From Chromatiales bacterium (GTDB lineage: Bacteria; Pseudomonadota; Gammaproteobacteria; UBA6429; Thiohalophilaceae), in assembly GCA_027057985.1 (NCBI GenBank), contig JALUTJ010000025.1, positions 1 through 6,714 on the forward strand: a DNA stretch of 6,714 nt, given 5' to 3'. The notes below the pieces were generated by a model that saw only the letters and a list, made by a program, of their open reading frames with translations, did not search any database and was not told the origin of the DNA. Positions 1 through 6,638 of the stretch are shown here, in pieces (the stretch's first letter is position 1; each line of letters begins with the position of its first letter). A program made the position numbers and the translations under genes.

Positions 1-530
1 CGATGCGCAATGTCGCCGCCCTGTTACCCGAAGATGCGAATGGCGTGGCACTACTTAAACTCGATAGCGAACAGGGCCTGATGACGCTGACGCATAACAA
101 ATCATTATTCCTGGCAAGAAATATCGACACCGGTTATCGTAATCTGATTCCGGCTGGTGGTAACACTGTTCTTGGTGCACCGGAAGAAAATGAAGGTCTG
201 CAGTTTGAGTCGGCAATGTTACCGGATCAGCAACGTACCCTGGATAGCATTGTGCTGGAAGTCCAGCGTTCTCTGGATTATTACGAAAGTCACTTTGCCA
301 TGCCGGCCATTACCACCCTGGTACTGGCACCGTTACCATTTAGCGTGCCGGGTCTGAATGAACAGTTATCATCTCTGCTGGGGGTGAAAGTACGAACCCT
401 GGAGACCTGCGAGGTACTGGACTGTCAGCAACAGGTCAGTGAAGAAATGCTGGCACAGGGTTTCTTTGCCATTGCGGCCGCACTGCGGATGAATGGAAAA
501 CATGTCATGCAAAAGGGTAAGGCAGCATGA
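1..530 (+). CDS. mshI: MshI, PilM-like pilus assembly protein (5' partial)
   Basis: This is the C-terminal part of a PilM/MshI actin-like protein, the cytoplasmic platform of the MSHA pilus inner-membrane subcomplex. The frame is open to the left edge. The first Met (base 3) is probably internal, because the residues around it (MRNVAALLPED) match the mid-protein 'RN-AALLPE' block of the family rather than a start, and no ribosome site is visible. About 176 residues are present, whereas MshI proteins are usually near 300 residues. The segment LDSIVLEVQRSLDYYES, followed by a strand-rich 'TTLVLAPLPF' and a LGVKV stretch, is typical of the last actin-like subdomain of PilM-type proteins. There is no membrane segment, as expected for a cytoplasmic protein. 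The stop overlaps the next ATG (ATGA), so the two genes are translationally coupled. The family assignment rests on remembered motifs and on the neighbouring msh genes. Confidence 0.85.
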   Translation, partial: MRNVAALLPEDANGVALLKLDSEQGLMTLTHNKSLFLARNIDTGYRNLIPAGGNTVLGAPEENEGLQFESAMLPDQQRTLDSIVLEVQRSLDYYESHFAMPAITTLVLAPLPFSVPGLNEQLSSLLGVKVRTLETCEVLDCQQQVSEEMLAQGFFAIAAALRMNGKHVMQKGKAA

Positions 531-1138
531 AGTTACAGCAGGTAAACCTGTACCAGGATGAGCTGAAAAAGCCGAAGTTACGCTACTCGGCGCTAACTCT
601 GCTACAGCTGATGCTCGCCGTGTTGCTGCTGATGTCATTGTTTACTGCCTATAGCTGGTACCAGTTACAGCAGAACAGGCAGGAATTTGCCCTGCAACAG
701 CAAAAACAGCAGCAGGCCATGGCCAGGTTACAAAAGATACAGGCCGAGCTTGCGCTGCGGAAAAAAGATGCGCGTGTGGCGCAATTATTAAAAGACAAGG
801 AGCGCGAGCTAAAGAACAAGCAGAAAGTGCTGAATATCCTGAGCCGGGATGAGTTTGGTAATACCCGTGGTTTTATCGGCCAGATGAGCGGGCTGGCACG
901 GCAACGACTCGAAGGGCTATGGCTGACACGGATACGCATCAGCAATGGTGGTACCGACGTGGCGCTGTATGGCACCACTTACCGGGCCTCATTATTACCG
1001 CGCTACCTGCAGCGACTGACAGCAGAAAAATCCTTTACCGGCACAGAGTTTGAAAGCATGTTACTGGCGCGGCAGGAAAAGAAAAATAACTGGCTTGATT
1101 TCAGCCTGCAGAATAAAAAAGATGACGGGGTGCAATAA
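527..1138 (+). CDS. PilN-like MSHA biogenesis protein (second MshI-type gene)
   Basis: This 203-residue bitopic inner-membrane protein sits where PilN sits in PilMNOPQ operons. The N-terminus MKLQQVNLYQDELKKP has the PilN-like 'VNL' motif, which in PilN binds a groove of PilM. It is followed by a membrane helix at about residues 22-43, a Gln/Lys-rich coiled coil at about 46-112, and a small C-terminal domain starting near GLWLTRIRIS and running to the end, like the ferredoxin-like fold of PilN. It probably pairs with MshI in the cytoplasm and with MshJ in the periplasm. The ATG overlaps the mshI stop as ATGA. Purine-rich AAGG sites lie just upstream (513-517 and 519-522). The stop and the next ATG share one base (TAATG). 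Some genomes name this gene as a second mshI. I leave the symbol blank because naming differs between organisms. Confidence 0.85.
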   Translation: MKLQQVNLYQDELKKPKLRYSALTLLQLMLAVLLLMSLFTAYSWYQLQQNRQEFALQQQKQQQAMARLQKIQAELALRKKDARVAQLLKDKERELKNKQKVLNILSRDEFGNTRGFIGQMSGLARQRLEGLWLTRIRISNGGTDVALYGTTYRASLLPRYLQRLTAEKSFTGTEFESMLLARQEKKNNWLDFSLQNKKDDGVQ

Positions 1139-1800
1139 TGCCAGCATCGCTACAGACAATACTTGATCGCTATAACGCGCTGTCCGAGCGGGAACGTATC
1201 TCGGTGCTGTTATTGTTGCTGGTTGCCATCATCGTTATATTTTTCCAGTTTTTTATTTCACCTATGAGCCAGCAGAGTGAATTACTGGAAAAACAGATTA
1301 TTTCAACCCGGGCACAGGTGGCTCAACTCGAGAAACAGTATGCCAACCTGCTGCTGCGAAAACAGCGCGACCCGGATTATCGGGAAAAGCAGAAAATCCG
1401 TTTGCTGGATGAGCAGATTTCTGCACTGGATGTTCGCCTGAAAGAAAAAATGCACGGCCTGATTGAGCCGAAGCAAATGGCGAAGGTGCTGGAGAAGGTG
1501 CTGAACCGGGATACCGATTTAAAGATTATCCGGGTGCAGAGCCTGGGCGCAAAGCCGCTGGCACCGATAAAAACGGAAAAAGGTGAAGCAAAAGAGTCAC
1601 TGGGTATCTATCGTCATGTAATGCAGATTGAATTTAAAGGGACTTACCTGAGCACGTTGCAGTATTTGAAGAAGCTCGATGCATTACCGTGGAAGTTTTA
1701 CTGGGATGCACTGGACTTGAAAGTAAAAAAATATCCGACAGCAACAACCGTAATAACAGTACATACCCTGAGTTTTCATGAGGGCTGGATTGGTGTTTAA
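1138..1800 (+). CDS. mshJ: MshJ, PilO-like MSHA biogenesis protein
   Basis: This 220-residue bitopic inner-membrane protein is the PilO/GspM counterpart of the MSHA system. It has a short cytoplasmic N-terminus ending in SERERI, a strongly hydrophobic helix at about residues 21-40, a heptad-like coiled coil at about 46-108 containing a RDPDYREKQ stretch, and a C-terminal alpha/beta domain from about 115 onward that is likely ferredoxin-like. In the family this protein dimerises with the PilN-like partner and holds the PilP-like protein. A GGGG run at 1127-1130 lies 7 bases before the ATG, and the ATG shares a base with the upstream TAA. The gene's 3' end overlaps the start of mshK. The length is normal for MshJ and nothing is missing. 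The product call rests on architecture and gene order rather than on a diagnostic catalytic residue. Confidence 0.85.
   Translation: MPASLQTILDRYNALSERERISVLLLLLVAIIVIFFQFFISPMSQQSELLEKQIISTRAQVAQLEKQYANLLLRKQRDPDYREKQKIRLLDEQISALDVRLKEKMHGLIEPKQMAKVLEKVLNRDTDLKIIRVQSLGAKPLAPIKTEKGEAKESLGIYRHVMQIEFKGTYLSTLQYLKKLDALPWKFYWDALDLKVKKYPTATTVITVHTLSFHEGWIGV
1780..1784 (+). promoter_or_regulatory. Ribosome binding site favouring a GTG start for mshK
   Basis: GAGGG lies inside the end of mshJ, 8 bases before a GTG (1793) and 5 bases before a TTG (1790), both in the mshK frame. The ATG at 1778 has only a weak GAG-type match upstream (CTGAG at 1768-1772). This site therefore argues for the GTG start. 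This is inference from spacing only. Confidence 0.5.
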
Positions 1801-2134
1801 GTTTAAGTCATTTTTGCCGATTCTATTACTGACGGTTTTTTTAATACCGGTAACGGTGATGGCGCAGCTTGATGATCCAACACGTCCACCGGGTTATTCG
1901 CTTTATACACCGGGTGGCAAGAAAAAAATTAGTCAGCGGTTTGTTTTAACCGCAATACGGATATCAGATAGTCATCGTACAGCTGAAATCAATGACAGGC
2001 TGGTAGAAGAAGGAAGCCGGGTAAATGGTGCGCGGGTAATTGCCATTTCCCCGACAGCAGTAAAACTGGAAAAAGAGGGCCGGGTTATCAGCCTGCGGCT
2101 GGTAAAACGCCTGGAGAAAACGGTAAGGAAATAA
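1793..2134 (+). CDS. mshK: MshK, PilP-like periplasmic MSHA biogenesis protein
   Basis: This small secreted protein corresponds to PilP, which links the inner-membrane PilN/PilO pair to the secretin. I chose GTG 1793 (113 aa) because of the GAGGG site before it. ATG 1778 (118 aa, adding MRAGL at the front) is the alternative. Both begin with a clear Sec signal: basic residues, then the hydrophobic run LPILLLTVFLIPVTVMA, with likely cleavage after VMA. The mature protein opens with QLDDPTRPPGY; a DPT-R/A-P motif just after the signal is typical of MshK. A beta-rich C-domain follows (FVLTAIRIS, AEINDRLVEEGSRVNG, ARVIAISPTAVKLE, ISLRLVKR), resembling the PilP/GspC homology domain that contacts secretin N-domains. 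There is no lipobox, unlike PilP of the PilMNOPQ system. It sits directly before the secretin gene, as expected. Confidence 0.85.
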   Translation: MFKFKSFLPILLLTVFLIPVTVMAQLDDPTRPPGYSLYTPGGKKKISQRFVLTAIRISDSHRTAEINDRLVEEGSRVNGARVIAISPTAVKLEKEGRVISLRLVKRLEKTVRK

Positions 2135-2135
2135 G

Positions 2136-2150
2136 TAACCTGCAAGGTTA
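2136..2150 (+). other. Short perfect hairpin in the mshK-mshL gap
   Basis: TAACCT (2136-2141) and AGGTTA (2145-2150) form a perfect 6-bp stem around a 3-base GCA loop, 2 bases after the mshK stop. No T-run follows, so it is not an intrinsic terminator. Its 3' arm includes the AAGG that could serve as a ribosome site for the ATG at 2156, so it could influence translation entry or RNA processing between mshK and mshL. The stem is real in the sequence. Function is unproven. Confidence 0.35.
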
Positions 2151-2155
2151 ACGAC

Positions 2156-2179
2156 ATGAGCACGTGGAGAGCAGTTTGA
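2156..2179 (+). other. Possible 7-codon leader ORF ahead of mshL
   Basis: An ATG at 2156 opens a short frame encoding MSTWRAV and stops at TGA 2177-2179. The stop overlaps the proposed mshL start codon TTG (2176-2178) as TTGA, the usual geometry for translational coupling. AAGG at 2144-2147 lies 8 bases before the ATG. Such a short ORF can easily arise by chance, so this is reported as a candidate only. Confidence 0.2.
2166..2171 (+). promoter_or_regulatory. Ribosome binding site favouring a TTG start for mshL
   Basis: GGAGAG ends 4 bases before the TTG at 2176 (GGAG itself leaves 6 bases). This is a far better ribosome site than anything before the GTG at 2164. It decides the start chosen for mshL. 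Confidence 0.6.
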
Positions 2180-3939
2180 AAATTTTTAATTACACTCAGC
2201 ATATTGTTACCGCCAGTATCTTTACTTTACTGACGGCTTGCAGCTCGGCGCCAGTCGATGAAACTGTACAGAGGCCGGTCAGTTCGCTGGATAGAATGAT
2301 CGATGCTGCATTCCAGCAGGAGCCGGTAAAGAAAGCGGATGATGAAAAAGTGTCAGACGATGTTTCCTCGGCATTGTTACCGGATATCAATATCAGTGCA
2401 CCGGGAAGCGGCGGTATTGATGTTGAACCACGTTTTGATATCAAGGTCCGGCGGCAGAATGTCAGAAACTTTTTTATGGGGCTGGTAGAAGATACCGGCT
2501 ACAACATGGTGCTGCATCCAAAAGTACGTGGCCGCATTACTCTTAATCTTAAAAATGTCACGGTACAGGAAGTCATGGAAGTGGTACGTGATGTTTACGG
2601 TTATGATTTTGAAAAAAATAAAACCGGTTTCAAGGTCTTTCCCAATACCATGCGCACCCGTATTTTCAGGTTGAACTATCTGGATGTCGAACGCCAGGGG
2701 GGATCACGGATGAGCGTCAGTTCTGGCCAGGTAACAGATAACTATAGCTCCGGGAGCGGTTATTCTAGTGGTGGTTATTCAGGCAGTAGTTATTCAGGCT
2801 CAGGCACCAGTGGTAGCAGCTATGGCAGTAATTCAGGACAGCGTGTCTCTGGCAGCTCAATCAACACTATCAGCAAGTCCGATTTCTGGAAAGAACTGCA
2901 GGAAAGTCTCGATGCACTGGTGGGTAAAAAGAAAGGCCGCAATGTCGTGATTAATGCACAGTCAGGGATGATTATTGTTCGTGCCCTGCCCAGTGAACTG
3001 CGTGCAGTTGAAAAACTGATTGATGATATTCAGGATGTAATTCAGCGCCAGGTTATTATCGAGGCCAAGATTCTTGAAGTTGAACTGAATGAACGCTATC
3101 AGAGCGGAATCAACTGGTCTGCTTTATCACTGGCAGGTGCCAATCGCTACCAGCTTAACCAGGTAGGCGGCGGTTCTATCTTTGGTGGCTCCGGTGTAAC
3201 CAGTATTGCAGGTAATACTGGGGATCTGGATCCTTCAGCCCTTTCCCAGGTGAATGGTTCCAGCACCAGCGCCTTTGGTGGCATGTTCTCGCTGGCGCTG
3301 AATATTGGTTCTGGTTTTAGTGCATTTATCGAGTTGCTGAAAACACAGGGTGATGTGCATGTCCTTTCCAGTCCACAGGTGTCGACGGTCAATAACCAGA
3401 AAGCAGTGATCAAGGTGGGAACGGATGAATTCTTTATTACGGATGTTCAGAATAATACCAGTACCACGACTTCGGTAGCTTCTACCCAGAGCAATGTCAG
3501 GTTAACACCGTTCTTTTCGGGGGTGGCGCTAGATGTGATTCCTCAGATTAGCAAGGGTGGAAAGATTATTCTGCATGTGCATCCCAGCGTGAGTAATGTC
3601 AGTGAGAAGGTCAAGGATATTAGTGTTTCTTCCACCTCCACCCTGAGTGTACCACTGGCAATCAGTTCAATTCGTGAATCGGATAGCATTATCAGTGCGA
3701 AAAGTGGACAGATCGTTGTAATTGGTGGTTTGATGCAGAATACCACGGAGCAACGTGAATCAAAGGTACCATTACTGGGTGATATTCCGCTGGTAGGTTC
3801 ATTGTTCCGTCATAGCCAGGAAATAAAGAAGAAGAGTGAACTGGTTATCCTGTTAAAACCGATCGTGGTAGATTCGGACAAGACCATGAATAATTATGTC
3901 GACAGGATCAAAACCCGTTTTTCAAATAAAATGCATTAA
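2176..3939 (+). CDS. mshL: MshL, outer-membrane secretin lipoprotein of the MSHA pilus
   Basis: This is the secretin that forms the outer-membrane pore for the pilus fibre. I start it at TTG 2176 (587 aa) because of the GGAGAG site. GTG 2164 (591 aa) is the alternative. The TTG product begins MKIFNYT and has a lipoprotein signal ending in lipobox LTAC, giving lipidated Cys22. An acidic linker follows, then an N0/STN-like domain at about 87-155 (FDIKVRRQNVRNFFMGLVED, NLKNVTVQEVMEVV). Next come a Ser/Gly/Tyr linker at about 180-230, an N1/KH-like domain at about 237-305 ending in QVIIEAKILEVEL, and the secretin beta-barrel domain to about 565. Hallmarks are LSSPQVSTVNNQ (about 397-408) and VPLLGDIPLVGSLFR (about 531-545), followed by ELVILLKPIVV. 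The length is typical for MshL and the gene is intact. It lies between its PilP-like partner and mshM. Confidence 0.95.
   Translation: MKIFNYTQHIVTASIFTLLTACSSAPVDETVQRPVSSLDRMIDAAFQQEPVKKADDEKVSDDVSSALLPDINISAPGSGGIDVEPRFDIKVRRQNVRNFFMGLVEDTGYNMVLHPKVRGRITLNLKNVTVQEVMEVVRDVYGYDFEKNKTGFKVFPNTMRTRIFRLNYLDVERQGGSRMSVSSGQVTDNYSSGSGYSSGGYSGSSYSGSGTSGSSYGSNSGQRVSGSSINTISKSDFWKELQESLDALVGKKKGRNVVINAQSGMIIVRALPSELRAVEKLIDDIQDVIQRQVIIEAKILEVELNERYQSGINWSALSLAGANRYQLNQVGGGSIFGGSGVTSIAGNTGDLDPSALSQVNGSSTSAFGGMFSLALNIGSGFSAFIELLKTQGDVHVLSSPQVSTVNNQKAVIKVGTDEFFITDVQNNTSTTTSVASTQSNVRLTPFFSGVALDVIPQISKGGKIILHVHPSVSNVSEKVKDISVSSTSTLSVPLAISSIRESDSIISAKSGQIVVIGGLMQNTTEQRESKVPLLGDIPLVGSLFRHSQEIKKKSELVILLKPIVVDSDKTMNNYVDRIKTRFSNKMH
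2761..2835 (+). repeat. In-frame 15-bp tandem repeat coding for YSGSS-type pentapeptides
   Basis: Five in-phase 15-base units encode YSSGG, YSGSS, YSGSG, TSGSS and YGSNS within mshL. The first three units share GTTATTC exactly 15 bases apart (starting at 2759, 2774 and 2789), and copies two and three share 11 identical bases. The units lie in the flexible linker between the N0-like and N1-like periplasmic domains, so gain or loss of a unit would keep the reading frame. Confidence 0.75.
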
Positions 3940-3979
3940 CCGGTTTTTACACTGCATCTTTATAGAATTGAGTTAATAC

Positions 3980-4888
3980 ATGTACCAGGAATATTTTGGA
4001 TTAACAGAAGCTCCGTTTTCAATAACGCCGGATACCAGTTATTTCTATGCGCAGGGACATTATTCTGAAGCATTGAATACCTTGCTGGTTGCACTGCGTG
4101 CGGGCGAGGGTTTTATCAAGGTCACCGGTGAAGTCGGTACCGGCAAGACCATGCTCTGCCGCAAGTTATTGAATACGGTTGAAGATGATCGCTTTGTGAC
4201 AGCCTATATTCCTAACCCGATGCTGACCCCTTATGGCCTGCAAAGCGCGGTTGCCGATGAGCTGGGGCTGGATATGTCGCGCCATTATGGTCATCATCAG
4301 TTACTGAAGATGATCACCAATCGCCTGGTTGAGATTACCAATGAAGGCAAGAATGTGGTGCTATGTATAGACGAGGCTCAGGCAATGCCGGTAGAAACCA
4401 TGGAAGCGCTGCGCCTGCTCACAAACCTGGAAACGGAAAAACAGAAACTTCTGCAGGTGATTCTTTTTGGCCAGCCGGAACTGGATGACCGACTGAACGA
4501 CAAGGATGTACGCCAGTTAAAACAGCGTATCACCTTTTCATATAAACTCAAACCAATCGATCGTGAAGGCATGGAACTTTACCTCACGCATCGCCTGCGC
4601 ATAGCCGGTTACCAGGGGCGTAACCTGTTTGAGGATGCTGCCATGAACAGTCTGTATCGGGCCAGTCGCGGTATTCCACGTTTAATCAATATTCTTTCCC
4701 ATAAGTCGATGATGTCGGCTTACGGCGAAGGCACCAAGTATGTTGAAGTAAAAAACATGCAGGCAGCCATCAAGGATACTGCCGATGCCCAGCTCAGTAA
4801 CCGCGATCGATTCAACTGGAAATGGATCGTTGCGGCCATGGCTGCTCTGGGTATTGTTTCTGTTACTGCCTTTCTTGCTTTTCGCTAG
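3980..4888 (+). CDS. mshM: MshM, ExeA-like AAA+ ATPase of the MSHA system
   Basis: This is a 302-residue ATPase of the ExeA/GspA type. The N-terminus MYQEYFGLTEAPFSITPD is the family signature. Walker A is GEVGTGKT (residues 50-57), Walker B is VVLCIDE (126-132, D131/E132), and a sensor-2-like GIPRLIN block (about 231-237) precedes SHKSMMSAYGEG. A membrane helix near the C-terminus (about 283-301) ends the protein, giving a cytoplasmic ATPase tethered to the inner membrane. It lacks the periplasmic peptidoglycan-binding domain found in full ExeA. All ATPase residues needed for activity appear present. A 40-bp gap separates it from mshL, with no terminator seen, and only a weak GAG is found before the ATG. 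By analogy with ExeAB it may help the MshL secretin assemble through the cell wall together with MshN. That role is inferred. Confidence 0.93.
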   Translation: MYQEYFGLTEAPFSITPDTSYFYAQGHYSEALNTLLVALRAGEGFIKVTGEVGTGKTMLCRKLLNTVEDDRFVTAYIPNPMLTPYGLQSAVADELGLDMSRHYGHHQLLKMITNRLVEITNEGKNVVLCIDEAQAMPVETMEALRLLTNLETEKQKLLQVILFGQPELDDRLNDKDVRQLKQRITFSYKLKPIDREGMELYLTHRLRIAGYQGRNLFEDAAMNSLYRASRGIPRLINILSHKSMMSAYGEGTKYVEVKNMQAAIKDTADAQLSNRDRFNWKWIVAAMAALGIVSVTAFLAFR

Positions 4889-4906
4889 CTCACCGGGAAA
4901 GCGGCT

Positions 4907-5920
4907 ATGAGTCTGATCAATGACATGCTAAAGGACCTGGAGAAGCGGCGCTCGCGTGACCTGGAAACGTCCGAAACCCTGAGCCGCAATATTACCTGGG
5001 AAACTCGTCCCGACAAGCGCCGACCTAACCTGTTCCAGGTTGTCAGTATTATTATTGTTATTGCCCTGCTCTTCGTTATTGCCTACCTGTTATGGGAGCG
5101 TAACCGGCCAGTGGTACAGCAGGTTACGGTAGTACAACAGCCTGCGGCAAAAAAAACACATAAGAAGAAAACCGTAAAAACACCTAAGTCGGTAAAAGCC
5201 AGAGCCGTCAGTAAGAAAGTGCAGCGTAAGCCGGCACCCATTACCGAGGTGGTGAATGATGATGCCATTGATGTCGAGGATATGGAGAACGATATTGTCG
5301 ATAGAGGTGAAGTCAAAAAAATCAGCAAGAAAAAAAGACCGCTTAATTCTCGGCAACAGGCCGAGCTTGCCTACCAGCAGGGTTATCGCCTGTTACAGCA
5401 GGGGCGAATGCACCAGGGACAGGAAGCCCTGCGTAAGGCACTGGCATTATATGTACCACATATCAAGGCACGCGAAGTGCTGGCGGGCAGTTATATTCGC
5501 TCGGGGCGTTTCGTTCAGGCTGCGGAGTTATTAAAAGAAGGGGTCAAGCTTCATCCCGAGTATTCCCTGTTTGCCAAGCTGTATGCCCGGGTGCTGCTTG
5601 AGCTGAATAACCCACAGCTGGCTATCAAGGTCCTGAAAAATGGTGCGGCTGATATTACCCAGGAGCCGGATTATTATGCCCTGCTGGCGGCGATCTACCA
5701 GCGTGTCAATGCGCATAATAAGGCGGCAGACATTTACCTGCGGCTGGTAAAAATCCGTCCCCAGGCCGGGGTATGGTGGATTGGGCTGGCAATATCCCTT
5801 GAAAAAACAGGGAAAACAGATGAAGCACGGCAGGCTTATGAACGTGCGCTTGAGACCGGTACACTAAAAGCCAGTGTTGCTAAATTTGCCGAGAAAAAAA
5901 TTGCCAGTTTGCGGCCCTAG
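4907..5920 (+). CDS. mshN: MshN, single-pass inner-membrane TPR protein
   Basis: This 337-residue protein begins MSLINDMLKDLEKRR, the conserved cytoplasmic N-terminus of MshN and related ExeB/GspB-like partners. One membrane helix (about 43-63) leads to a periplasmic linker with striking charge blocks: basic (about 82-108), acidic (about 117-133) and basic again (about 135-144). From about 152 to the end there are around five TPR-like helical pairs (AELAYQQGYRLLQQGRMHQG, VLAGSYIRSGRFVQAAELL, ALLAAIYQRVNAHNKAADIY, GLAISLEKTGKTDEARQAYE among them). TPRs usually bind other proteins, and here probably pilus or secretin components in the periplasm. The start lies 18 bp after mshM with only a GGGAAAG-type ribosome site, so expression probably depends on coupling within the operon. 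In Vibrio-type loci mshE follows; here it does not. Confidence 0.9.
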   Translation: MSLINDMLKDLEKRRSRDLETSETLSRNITWETRPDKRRPNLFQVVSIIIVIALLFVIAYLLWERNRPVVQQVTVVQQPAAKKTHKKKTVKTPKSVKARAVSKKVQRKPAPITEVVNDDAIDVEDMENDIVDRGEVKKISKKKRPLNSRQQAELAYQQGYRLLQQGRMHQGQEALRKALALYVPHIKAREVLAGSYIRSGRFVQAAELLKEGVKLHPEYSLFAKLYARVLLELNNPQLAIKVLKNGAADITQEPDYYALLAAIYQRVNAHNKAADIYLRLVKIRPQAGVWWIGLAISLEKTGKTDEARQAYERALETGTLKASVAKFAEKKIASLRP

Positions 5921-5941
5921 TTAACAAAAAATGACAATTTG

Positions 5942-5984
5942 AAAAATATTTTCGCTAGTCTGAGGGCTGTGGCTCGTCTATAAT
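5942..5984 (+). promoter_or_regulatory. Putative sigma-70 promoter with A/T-rich upstream tract
   Basis: A perfect TATAAT lies at 5979-5984. With a 17-bp spacer the -35 position is TAGTCT (5956-5961), only a 3/6 match to TTGACA. Directly upstream, AAAAATATTTT (5942-5952) fits the A/T pattern of UP elements that contact the RNA polymerase alpha subunit, and could compensate for the weak -35. The predicted start near 5991 would give a leader of about 69 bases before the barrel gene. The remaining gap (5921-6059) holds no clear terminator and no gene. Confidence 0.5.
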
Positions 5985-6059
5985 TTTACCACTGTTTCAT
6001 CCCCCACAAGTGTAGCCAGCTTATGGATGAGCTACCCTTAAGTACCCAACCAAGCCGAA

Positions 6060-6638
6060 ATGATGAAAAAAGCTGTTACAGCAATATTACTCTTTCTAGT
6101 TGCATCAATGTGGGGTGCAGGCATAGCCGTGGCCGATACACCGGATTCTCTGTTTAATTTTAAATTCAACCACATGACAACCATGGATAGTGACGATGCT
6201 GTATCTCAGCCTTCATTATTCGATGCAAATAGCCCGCTGCGTTTTTCTCAGTTCGATGCCACCTGGACCTATCCCTGGGAAAGCAAAAACGTCAATGTAG
6301 ATATAGGGGTTACCCTGCGCTATCTTTCGGGTTTTACCAGCAACGTCACGCAAAACACCTCTTCACAGGCTTTTCAGCAGGTCTTACCAATGATCCATGC
6401 TTCTGCCCTGCTGCAACTCCCGCTCAAGGGCCTGAGTGCTGGCATTGAAGGCAGTCATCTCAATATCCGTGATACCCGCGCGAGTGATTTTCGTGCAAAA
6501 CTGAGTTATGACTGGGGCAAGGGCTTTGGTCTGCAGGGTGGTTGGCAGCATCAGCAGTTCAACCTGGAAAATGTTTCCAGCAGTGGTGCCGATTACCAAC
6601 GTAGTGGCCCCTATATCGATTTCCACCTGGAATTCTGA
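6060..6638 (+). CDS. Small outer-membrane beta-barrel protein, TIGR04219-like
   Basis: This 192-residue exported protein starts MMKKAVTAILL with a classic Sec signal and likely cleavage after AVA (residue 25). The mature chain is made of alternating polar/hydrophobic strands (LRFSQFDATWTYPW, VNVDIGVTLRYLSGF, LPMIHASALLQLPL, GLSAGIEGSHLNI, DFRAKLSYDWG, GFGLQGGWQHQQFNL). It ends in YIDFHLEF, whose terminal Phe is the BAM-recognised C-terminal signal of outer-membrane proteins. The order 'D-GVTLRYL-G ... VLPM ... ALPL-GLSAG-EG ... D-RAKLSY' resembles the C-terminal two thirds of TIGR04219-family outer-membrane proteins. The usual first strands of that family seem to be missing. ATG 6063 is an equally possible start, and no strong ribosome site is seen. 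The function of the family is unknown to me. The gene probably has its own promoter (5942-5984) rather than belonging to the msh operon. Confidence 0.7.
   Translation: MMKKAVTAILLFLVASMWGAGIAVADTPDSLFNFKFNHMTTMDSDDAVSQPSLFDANSPLRFSQFDATWTYPWESKNVNVDIGVTLRYLSGFTSNVTQNTSSQAFQQVLPMIHASALLQLPLKGLSAGIEGSHLNIRDTRASDFRAKLSYDWGKGFGLQGGWQHQQFNLENVSSSGADYQRSGPYIDFHLEF

Noticed and set aside
649..978. Minus-strand open frame of 109 codons opposite the PilN-like gene, and other antisense frames across the window
   Set aside because: They lie opposite well-supported coding sequences, have low-complexity or Cys/Ser/Phe-rich translations typical of antisense shadows, and show no domain features.
2768..2950. 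Plus-strand frame rich in VVIQAVVIQAQ opposite phase to the mshL repeat
   Set aside because: It is only the 15-bp repeat of mshL read in another frame.
3946..3966. TTTACA ... TATAGA as a promoter for mshM in the 40-bp gap
   Set aside because: The two boxes are only 9 bases apart, too close for a sigma-70 promoter, and no -35 is found at the right distance.
5941..5953. Hairpin GAAAA-ATA-TTTTC as a terminator after mshN
   Set aside because: The stem is only A/T pairs apart from one G-C, the loop is 3 bases and no T-run follows (next bases are GCTAGTC). It is better explained as an A/T tract upstream of the promoter.
6012..6035. Stem GTAGC/GCTAC in the leader of the barrel gene as a riboswitch or attenuator
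   Set aside because: Only 5 bp around a 14-base loop with no supporting helices. It does not match any riboswitch consensus I know, including the c-di-GMP type that would be tempting near pilus genes.
6023..6120. ORF from ATG 6023 (MDELPLSTQPSRNDEK...) overlapping the barrel gene start
   Set aside because: No ribosome site. It soon runs out of frame across the clear signal peptide of the barrel gene and has no recognisable features.
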